Origin: Clostridiales bacterium UBA1381
GTDB lineage: Bacteria; Bacillota; Clostridia; UBA1381
Reading direction: 5' to 3'
DNA: 5,630 bases
Assembly (NCBI GenBank): GCA_002305435.1
Contig: DBQZ01000126.1
Coordinates: 7,430 to 13,059 of the forward strand
Below are positions 1-5,630 of the stretch, in pieces (position 1 is the stretch's first letter; every line of letters starts with the position of its first letter). The notes under the pieces were generated by a model. That model was not told the origin of the DNA, made no database searches, and saw nothing but the letters and a program-made list of their open reading frames with translations. The translations under genes were made by a program, and so were the position numbers.

Positions 1-2822
1 CTCTTTACGCCTACACAGCCGGAGGCAAGCCGCCTTTTTTCGGCGCTTCTCATATTCAGCCCCCTGTCCTCAGCATATCGCTGAACGTAGCCGTAAGCGG
101 TTTTTTCCGCCACAGTGCCGATAGTACCCGCACGGAACACGAATCCCTCGCCGAAGAAGGTTTCGGTATATTTGTGTATAACCGGCTGATAATCACCCGA
201 AAAATTAAGGTCAATATCCGGCTCCTTGTCACCCTTAAACCCGAGGAAGGTTTCAAAGGGGATGTCGTGACCGTCCTTTTTATACATCGTCCCGCACTTG
301 GGGCAGGCTTTATCCGGAAGGTCACAGCCGGATATGCCGCTTCCATCTTCAATAAATTCCGAGTTATGGCAGTTTGGGCATACGTAGTGTGCCGGCAGCG
401 AATTTACTTCCGTTATATCGGAGAGAAACGCCACCAAAGATGAACCGACCGAGCCACGTGAACCTACGAGATAACCGTCTGAAAGGGATTTGCGCACAAG
501 CTCCTGCGCTATCCTGTACATTACCGAAAACCCGTACGTGGTTATTGAGTGCAGCTCCTTATCAAGCCTGTCCTGGACAATCTTCGGCAAGGGATCACCG
601 TAAATCCGCTTTGCTTTGGCAAGCGAATCGTTTACGATAGCTTCCTCCGCCCCCTCGACCACGGGCGGGCATTTTTCTTTCGGAATCGGGCGCACATTTT
701 CTGCCATATCCGCTATCTTGTTCGTATTTTCCACGACGACCTCGTACGCTTTTTCATCGCCAAGATATGCAAATTCCCCAAGCATTTCCTCGGTTGTGCG
801 GAAATACAGCGGCGCCTGTTCATCAGCGTCCTTAAACCGCATATAATTCATAAGGATTTTCCGGAAATTTGCCCCCATTGGGTCAAGGAAATGCACGTCG
901 CACGTTGCACAAACCGGCTTTCCAATCTCCTCTCCAAGCTGAACGATTCGGCGGTTTAACCTCTGCAAATCCTCATCGGTATTTATATGCGGATAGTCAG
1001 CGGAACGTTTCATATAAGCATTATTGCCGATAGGCTGTATCTCCAGATAATCGTAAAATTCTGCTATTTCCTTAAGCCGCTCGTCGCTTTCGCCCTCTAC
1101 AACTGCCCTGAAAAGCTCCCCGGCTTCGCAGGCTGAACCTACAATTATCCCCTCACGCTTTTGCGTTAATAGGCTGCGAGGTATTCGTGGCGTGTGGTAA
1201 TAGTAGTCAAGGTGGGATTTTGACACAAGTTCATAGATATGCCTTAGCCCGATTTGATTCTTTGCAATCAATATTATGTGAAACGCTTTATTCTTTTTTG
1301 ACGCTGATGCAAAATCAAAGTGCGAGTTTAAATCCTTAAGCTTTGTAAGCCCCATGTCCTTTAACTCATTCAGCATACAAAGAAAAATATCTGCTGTAGC
1401 CTTGGCATCATCAACAGCACGGTGATGGTTCTCAAGTATAACCTTGTAAAACCGCGAGAGGGTGTTAAGACGATAGTTTGATAGCTCCGGATGTAAGCAC
1501 CTCGCCAATATAAGCGTGTCAAGGTAACACCCTTGAAGCCTCATCCCGCAGTCGGCCGCATTTTTTTCGATAAACCCAATATCAAACGAGGCGTTTTGTG
1601 CGACAAGTACACAGCCTTTACAGAACTCCAGAAACGACGGCAATACCTTGTCTATCGTCGGAGCATCCGCAACCATTGCGTCGGTTATTCCGGTAAGGCG
1701 CACAATGTTTTCGGGGATGCTTTCTTCGGGATTTACAAAGGTGGACCAGCGGTCTGTTATCTGCCCATTCTCTATTTTAACAGCGCCGATTTCCGTTATT
1801 TTATTCACAGATTTATGAAGTCCTGTGGTCTCAATATCAAAGACAACGAATGAAGAGTTAATATCCTCTTCCCCTGCGTTTTCTGTAATCATTTTAGAAT
1901 CGTCAATAAGGTATCCCTCTACCCCGTACAGCACCTTTATTTTTTCATTGTTTCCGGAAGCCTTCATTGCATCGGGGTATGACTGTACCACGCCATGATC
2001 CGTTATCGCAACCGCCGTATGCCCCCATTCGATAGCCCTGTTTATCAGATCCTTAGCCTCAGACACTCCGTCCATCGTGGACATTTTCGTGTGCATATGC
2101 AGCTCCACTCTTTTTTTCGGAGCGTTGTCCTTACGGCGGGGAAGCACCCTTTCAGCAGCAGCTATTGCATTTGCCGTTACGACAACCTCATTTGCATACT
2201 GGTTAAATGCGGCTTCGCCACGTACCACAACGCCCATCCCAATGCTCATTTTTTCTTTAAACCGAATAAACGTTTCATCATCATCCGTTTTAGTAATGAA
2301 CATCTGAACAGAAATAGAATCGTCGTAATCCGTCACATCCATGCTGACAATGTGGTACTGCTTCTGATTTTTCTTGCTGGTAATATCCTTGTATTCTAAG
2401 GCGAAAACATCGCCCCTAAATGCTATCCTGCCGGAATGTTCATTTATCGAAGATATTGGTACAAGCTGTTCACGTATCACCCTGCCGTAGAGCATTTCAC
2501 CGATACGAGCCCGGCTGACATGAGCAGGCTTGTGAGGCTTGGGATTGCTGTTTGTGCGTTCGTTATGCTGCACATATACAACGGAATCGTCATTTTTATG
2601 CACATCATCTTCGCTCACATTTAAATTAACATCTCTGAGCCGATATGTGTGCTTAAGCTCATTTACTATTATGTTTTTTTCATCAGGCGGAGTTTCATGG
2701 TCGAGATCTACCATGAGCGTCCTGTTTATCTTAGATATTTTTATCCGTTCTATCCCAATATCGCCCGTGCTTTTATCAACAGCCGAATCATTCGGCAGGA
2801 TAAGCTTTAGCCTTGGCTTCAC
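1..2822 (-). CDS. polC: DNA polymerase III PolC-type, alpha subunit with built-in 3'-5' exonuclease (N-terminal part, cut by the left window edge)
   Basis: Replicative DNA polymerase of low-GC Gram-positives; 940 full codons are visible, in one uninterrupted frame. A short N-terminal region (about 1-109) precedes an OB-fold (about 110-211). The PHP domain follows, with H242 and H244 in ELHMHT, D251, H276 in ITDHG, E302 and H644 in CDVHF. The DEDDh proofreading exonuclease (about 326-490) is inserted in the PHP domain: D329 and E331 in DIETTG, D414 in NASFD, H467 and D472 in HRAVDD. The polymerase part begins around 700 and shows the GSRGSVGSS nucleotide-binding loop (787-795), a zinc module with C815, C818, C840 and C843, and catalytic D869 and D871 in PDIDLNF. 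The frame leaves the window at GCVGVKR, so the third catalytic aspartate and the C-terminal domains are outside. The GTG start is chosen because an ideal Shine-Dalgarno sequence lies 8 bases upstream and an in-frame TGA stands at 2864-2862. The region before the OB-fold is about 100 residues shorter than in Bacillus PolC. Confidence 0.97.
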   Translation of the reverse strand, partial: MKPRLKLILPNDSAVDKSTGDIGIERIKISKINRTLMVDLDHETPPDEKNIIVNELKHTYRLRDVNLNVSEDDVHKNDDSVVYVQHNERTNSNPKPHKPAHVSRARIGEMLYGRVIREQLVPISSINEHSGRIAFRGDVFALEYKDITSKKNQKQYHIVSMDVTDYDDSISVQMFITKTDDDETFIRFKEKMSIGMGVVVRGEAAFNQYANEVVVTANAIAAAERVLPRRKDNAPKKRVELHMHTKMSTMDGVSEAKDLINRAIEWGHTAVAITDHGVVQSYPDAMKASGNNEKIKVLYGVEGYLIDDSKMITENAGEEDINSSFVVFDIETTGLHKSVNKITEIGAVKIENGQITDRWSTFVNPEESIPENIVRLTGITDAMVADAPTIDKVLPSFLEFCKGCVLVAQNASFDIGFIEKNAADCGMRLQGCYLDTLILARCLHPELSNYRLNTLSRFYKVILENHHRAVDDAKATADIFLCMLNELKDMGLTKLKDLNSHFDFASASKKNKAFHIILIAKNQIGLRHIYELVSKSHLDYYYHTPRIPRSLLTQKREGIIVGSACEAGELFRAVVEGESDERLKEIAEFYDYLEIQPIGNNAYMKRSADYPHINTDEDLQRLNRRIVQLGEEIGKPVCATCDVHFLDPMGANFRKILMNYMRFKDADEQAPLYFRTTEEMLGEFAYLGDEKAYEVVVENTNKIADMAENVRPIPKEKCPPVVEGAEEAIVNDSLAKAKRIYGDPLPKIVQDRLDKELHSITTYGFSVMYRIAQELVRKSLSDGYLVGSRGSVGSSLVAFLSDITEVNSLPAHYVCPNCHNSEFIEDGSGISGCDLPDKACPKCGTMYKKDGHDIPFETFLGFKGDKEPDIDLNFSGDYQPVIHKYTETFFGEGFVFRAGTIGTVAEKTAYGYVQRYAEDRGLNMRSAEKRRLASGCVGVK

Positions 2823-3640
2823 TGTAATCTCTCCTCTGTGCTGAGATGCTCTGTTATATTTTCAATAAGACGTGAAAAATCCACCTTTGTTTTCTCCGCC
2901 GTAGCGATAACCTCTTCTTCGGTAAGAGCCTCTCCAGTAACTCCGGCCGCCATATTCGTTACACATGATATTGCAAGAATATCCATGCCTGCATGGCGGG
3001 CTGTTATCACCTCAGGCACAGTAGACATTCCCACCGCATCAGCGCCAAGTATTCTTAACGCACGTATTTCGGCCGACGTTTCATAGCAAGGGCCGCTCAT
3101 ATAGGCGTACACGCCCTCCTTAAGTGGAATATCAAGCTCTTCTGCACACTTCGCTGCCAATGTGCGCAATTTGGGGGTATAGGCAGTTGTCATATCAGGG
3201 AACCTTGTTCCGAATTGGGCGAGATTTTCCCCTCTCAACGGGTTATCGGGCGCAAGTTTTATGTGATCCGTGATAAGCATAAGCTCTCCGGGTGAAAAAT
3301 CGGTATTTATACCGCCGGACGCATTCGTAAGTATAAGAGTCTTTACGCCTATCAGTTTTAATACTCGCACGTAATAAGCAGCTTCCTCCATTGAATATCC
3401 CTCATAAACATGGAAACGCCCCTTAAGAGCCACAGCTTTTTTTGAAAACGCCATCACTCCCTCGTGCGAAGGAGCGGTTGAACGAGGGAAATTCGGTATA
3501 TCCGCATACGGAATGGAAACATCACTGTCCTTTATAAGTCCGCCAAGGCCTGAGCCAAGGACGATAGCTGTTTTTGGAACAGTATCTATTTTCGATAGAA
3601 TATATTCGGCGCTTTTTACGTAATCTTCATATTTATACAC
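2819..3640 (-). CDS. punA: Purine nucleoside phosphorylase, trimeric 6-oxopurine type
   Basis: Cytosolic salvage enzyme that splits inosine, guanosine and their deoxy forms with phosphate into the base and (deoxy)ribose 1-phosphate. With the GTG start it is 273 aa, the usual length of the PunA/human PNP family. By alignment from memory to human PNP, phosphate contacts are S30 in the GSGLGG loop, H59, R75 and H77 in GRFHVYEGYS, and S206. Base and sugar contacts are Y186-E187, M205 in GMSTVPEV and N229 in SCVTNMAAG. Asn at 229, where methylthioadenosine phosphorylases have Asp, together with E187, points to hypoxanthine/guanine nucleosides. GTG at 3640 is preferred because AAGGAG ends 9 bases before it. 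The ATG at 3649 touches that Shine-Dalgarno sequence, and the frame stays open to a GTG at 3739 that has none. The gene follows purL by 121 bases and its TGA overlaps the polC start. The family is certain; the exact start is less so. Confidence 0.95.
   Translation of the reverse strand: MYKYEDYVKSAEYILSKIDTVPKTAIVLGSGLGGLIKDSDVSIPYADIPNFPRSTAPSHEGVMAFSKKAVALKGRFHVYEGYSMEEAAYYVRVLKLIGVKTLILTNASGGINTDFSPGELMLITDHIKLAPDNPLRGENLAQFGTRFPDMTTAYTPKLRTLAAKCAEELDIPLKEGVYAYMSGPCYETSAEIRALRILGADAVGMSTVPEVITARHAGMDILAISCVTNMAAGVTGEALTEEEVIATAEKTKVDFSRLIENITEHLSTEERLQ
2831..2835 (-). promoter_or_regulatory. Shine-Dalgarno sequence of polC, inside the 3' end of punA
   Basis: AGGAG on the minus strand, followed by 8 bases and then GTG at 2822. 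It lies in the codons for the last residues of the phosphorylase (EERLQ). This site fixes the polC start: the frame has no ATG nearby, and the in-frame stop at 2864-2862 excludes longer versions. GTG overlaps the TGA of punA as GTGA, the usual geometry for translational coupling, where ribosomes ending punA can re-initiate on polC. Confidence 0.85.
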
Positions 3641-3649
3641 TATCTTCAT

Positions 3650-3655
3650 CTCCTT
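3650..3655 (-). promoter_or_regulatory. Shine-Dalgarno sequence of punA that decides the start
   Basis: AAGGAG on the minus strand. The next three bases are ATG (3649-3647), which would leave no spacer. The GTG at 3640-3638, in the same frame, lies 9 bases further on, within the working range. The two choices differ by three residues (MKI), so the effect on the protein is small. A second purine-rich stretch, GGAGG, occurs upstream near 3680-3676 but has no start codon at a suitable distance. Confidence 0.7.
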
Positions 3656-3695
3656 CTTAATAGGGCGGCGCTTATCCTCCGACCATAAGAATACT

Positions 3696-3734
3696 GCCTG
3701 TATATCGTAATTGTGTTTCATACGATATACAGGC
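3696..3734 (-). repeat. Perfect 14-base inverted repeat with 11-base loop in the purL-punA spacer
   Basis: The arms are 3696-3709 (gcctgtatatcgta) and 3721-3734 (tacgatatacaggc), exact reverse complements, with a loop at 3710-3720. On the minus-strand transcript this gives a 14-pair stem beginning 27 bases after the purL stop and ending about 40 bases before the punA Shine-Dalgarno sequence. The bases after the stem on the minus strand read AGTATTCTTATGG, without a run of T, so it is not a standard intrinsic terminator; the plus-strand side has no such run either. It could be a weak attenuator, a processing or mRNA-stability hairpin, a protein-binding site, or a small dispersed repeat. No second copy is seen in the window. 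The rest of the 121-base spacer shows only the punA Shine-Dalgarno sequence. The structure is certain, the role unknown. Confidence 0.85.
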
Positions 3735-3761
3735 GGCACATTGTTATTTCATCTTAAACTT

Positions 3762-5630
3762 TTATTTGAAGTATTCCACTCCTGCTTTAAACAGTTGCTG
3801 ATCCTTTTCGCCGGGAACGTTTTTAGCTATATTCTTACCGATACGTTCGCTATGTCCCATCTTGCCGAGAACACGACCGTCAGGGCTTGTTATACCTTCG
3901 ACAGCTTCCACAGACCCGTTGGGGTTCCACTCTATATCATAGGTGGCATTGCCGTCAAGGTTCACGTACTGAGTTGCTATCTGACCGTTTGCGGCAAGCG
4001 CTGCTATCTGTTCAGGCGAGGCAGTAAAGCGTCCTTCTCCGTGAGACAGGGCGATCGTGTGGACATCGCCGACATTTACATTGGCAAACCACGGTGATTT
4101 GTTTGAGGCAATACGTGTATATGCCATACAGGAAACGTGGCGGCCTATAGTATTAAATGTCAATGTGGGCGAATCATCCTCCAGATCACGAATTTCGCCG
4201 TACGGCACAAGTCCCAGTTTGATTAAAGCCTGGAATCCGTTGCAGATACCGAGCATTAAACCGTCTCTGTTTTTCAGAAGCTCCATAACAGCATCCTTAA
4301 CCAACGGATTACGGAAAGCTGTAGCGATAAACTTACCAGAACCTTCCGGCTCGTCACCGCCGGAGAAACCGCCCGGTATCATCACTATCTGAGATGCTTT
4401 TATTCTTTTCTCCATTTCCCGCATTGAATAGGAAACATCACTGCCGGTGAGATTTCTCACTACGAAAACATCTGCCACGCCGCCGGCTTTTTCAAACACA
4501 CGGGCTGTATCGTATTCACAGTTTGTTCCAGGGAATACGGGTATGAATATTCTCGGCTTTGCAAATTTCTCGGTTGCTACTGTTATATTCCTCTTATCAA
4601 AGGAATACGTCTTAGGCTCTGTTTCAAAATGGCCAGCCTTAGTCGGGAATACTTTTTCAAGCGGTTTCTGCCAAGCGTCAATCGCTTCTGAGAGCGGTAT
4701 CTCGACATCTGCATACTCTATCGACTGCTTATCCTGAGTAGTTCCGAGAACGGTGAAATCTCCATATACTGCGCTGACACCTGACAGCTCCAGAACAATT
4801 GAACCTATGGGCGTATAGAACAGCAAATCAGAATCAACGTCATCTTTGAACTTAAAGCCGATTTTATTTCCGAACGACATTTTGCTTATCGTTTCAGCTA
4901 ACCCGTGACCTCTTACAACGCTTGCCGAAAGCACGGCGCCCGACATTTCCAGCTCATGCACCAGCGCATACATCTTCTTCAGAGCCGCAAAATCCGGCAT
5001 ATCGTTTTCGTCCAGTTTTACCGGCAGTAAGACAACGGCTGAGCCTGTACGCTTAAACTCCTGTGATACAACAGCGGATGCTTTTGCCGGAGCAACAGCG
5101 AAAGAAGTAAGCGTCGGCGGAACATCCAGCTCATTAAAGGAGCCGCTCATTGAATCCTTTCCGCCGATTGAGGCGATACCGAGCTCAAGCTGTGCCTTGT
5201 ATGCGCCAAGGAGGGAAGCAAACGGCTTGCCCCATCTCTTGGGATCCTCTCCCAGACGTTCAAAATATTCCTGGAATGTAAGATATATATCCTTGTAATC
5301 TGCACCCAGAGCAACCGCCTTTGATACCGATTCCACAACCGCATATGCTGCGCCATGGTACTGGCTCCAGCTTGAAAGATAGGGATCGTATCCGAAAGTC
5401 ATTATTGTGGCAGTGTCGGTTTCACCATTTTGAACCGGAACCTTTGCCGCCATTCCGTCAGCCGGGGTAAGCTGGTACTTGCCGCCCCACGGCATAAGCA
5501 CAGAACCCGCTCCAATAGTCGAGTCAAACTTTTCTGAAAGTCCCTTTTGTGAGCATACGTTAAGGTCTGAAAGAGTCTCAAGCCATTTTGCCTTTATATC
5601 GCTGACTGCTTCTTTTTTGAAAAAGCTGTC
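3762..5630 (-). CDS. purL: Phosphoribosylformylglycinamidine synthase, single-chain form with glutaminase domain (C-terminal half, cut by the right window edge)
   Basis: Catalyses FGAR + glutamine + ATP to FGAM, the fourth step of de novo purine synthesis. 622 codons are present and open to the edge; residue numbers count from the first visible codon. The fragment begins near the second AIRS-type synthetase half, which shows a GYDPYLSSWSQYHG stretch (80-93) and SIGGKDSMSG (154-163). A class I glutamine amidotransferase starts near 359 with FIPVFPGTNCEYDTA, then PGGFSGGDEPEGSGK (419-433). Its nucleophile is C463 in GICNGFQAL, and the other triad residues are H530 and E532 in SHGEGR. It ends EYFK then TAA. 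Having synthetase and glutaminase in one chain separates it from the split PurS/PurL/PurQ system of Bacillus. Long forms usually have about 1240-1300 aa, so about half is missing on the right. The catalytic residues seen are intact and no frame break is present. It is the first of three same-strand genes here. Confidence 0.96.
   Translation of the reverse strand, partial: DSFFKKEAVSDIKAKWLETLSDLNVCSQKGLSEKFDSTIGAGSVLMPWGGKYQLTPADGMAAKVPVQNGETDTATIMTFGYDPYLSSWSQYHGAAYAVVESVSKAVALGADYKDIYLTFQEYFERLGEDPKRWGKPFASLLGAYKAQLELGIASIGGKDSMSGSFNELDVPPTLTSFAVAPAKASAVVSQEFKRTGSAVVLLPVKLDENDMPDFAALKKMYALVHELEMSGAVLSASVVRGHGLAETISKMSFGNKIGFKFKDDVDSDLLFYTPIGSIVLELSGVSAVYGDFTVLGTTQDKQSIEYADVEIPLSEAIDAWQKPLEKVFPTKAGHFETEPKTYSFDKRNITVATEKFAKPRIFIPVFPGTNCEYDTARVFEKAGGVADVFVVRNLTGSDVSYSMREMEKRIKASQIVMIPGGFSGGDEPEGSGKFIATAFRNPLVKDAVMELLKNRDGLMLGICNGFQALIKLGLVPYGEIRDLEDDSPTLTFNTIGRHVSCMAYTRIASNKSPWFANVNVGDVHTIALSHGEGRFTASPEQIAALAANGQIATQYVNLDGNATYDIEWNPNGSVEAVEGITSPDGRVLGKMGHSERIGKNIAKNVPGEKDQQLFKAGVEYFK

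Noticed and set aside
174..2844. Many open frames of 60-136 codons on the plus strand opposite polC
   Set aside because: They lie wholly opposite a continuous, fully recognisable PolC frame, their translations resemble no family I know, and they overlap one another. They are antisense shadows of the polC codons.
1..2864. Possible frameshift or pseudogene in polC, as no stop or complete open frame is found
   Set aside because: Translation from GTG 2822 runs in one frame to base 3 with every family motif in order; the stop is simply beyond the left edge.
3681..3712. Possible promoter before punA (TTACGA, 17 bases, TATGGT on the minus strand)
   Set aside because: It matches the -35 and -10 consensus poorly (about 3 and 4 of 6), and the -35 would overlap the hairpin arm. 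It is too weak to call.
3641..3739. N-terminal extension of the phosphorylase from GTG 3739 or ATG 3721
   Set aside because: It would give 306 or 300 aa, longer than the family norm, with no Shine-Dalgarno sequence before either start, and it would be encoded largely by the inverted repeat. The well-placed AAGGAG further downstream argues for the short form.
3718..3741. Possible 7-codon leader peptide (MCRLYIV, stop in the hairpin loop)
   Set aside because: No ribosome binding site precedes it, it has no run of regulatory codons, and a frame this short occurs by chance.
3711..4737. Plus-strand open frames opposite purL, the first reaching over the spacer hairpin
   Set aside because: The opposite strand encodes clear PurL synthetase and glutaminase motifs, and the plus-strand products show no recognisable motif.

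Overview
The window holds three consecutive protein genes, all on the minus strand and all read from right to left: the C-terminal half of purL, a complete purine nucleoside phosphorylase gene (punA), and the N-terminal two thirds of polC. Two of the three run off the window. purL enters from the right edge with no start in view, and polC leaves at the left edge with no stop in view.

Organism: a bacterium of the Bacillota (Firmicutes), most likely a member of the Clostridia. PolC, with the proofreading exonuclease inserted in the PHP domain and a Cys4 zinc module, is the replicative polymerase type of low-GC Gram-positives. PurL is the long single-chain form with a fused glutaminase, which Bacillus lacks but many Clostridia have. 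Base composition is moderate by eye. TGA is used as a stop (punA) and tryptophan is read from TGG, so the standard code applies and this is not a mollicute.

Layout: 5630-3762 is purL (622 codons present plus TAA). 3761-3641 is a 121-base spacer with a perfect 14-base inverted repeat around an 11-base loop, followed by a strong Shine-Dalgarno sequence. 3640-2819 is punA (273 aa, GTG start). 2822-1 is polC (940 full codons present, GTG start). punA and polC overlap by four bases (GTGA), and polC's Shine-Dalgarno sequence lies inside the last codons of punA. No stretch of 300 bases lacks a gene. The many open frames on the plus strand are shadows of these genes.

How the genes fit together: PurL makes FGAM in de novo purine synthesis. 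The phosphorylase releases bases from inosine or guanosine for salvage. PolC copies the chromosome. Sharing one transcript would link purine supply to replication capacity, but that is inferred from spacing and strand alone.

All three proteins are recognisable members of known families, and I see no previously undescribed system. The points most worth checking are the coupled punA-polC junction, the hairpin in the purL-punA spacer, and the short N-terminal region of this PolC.
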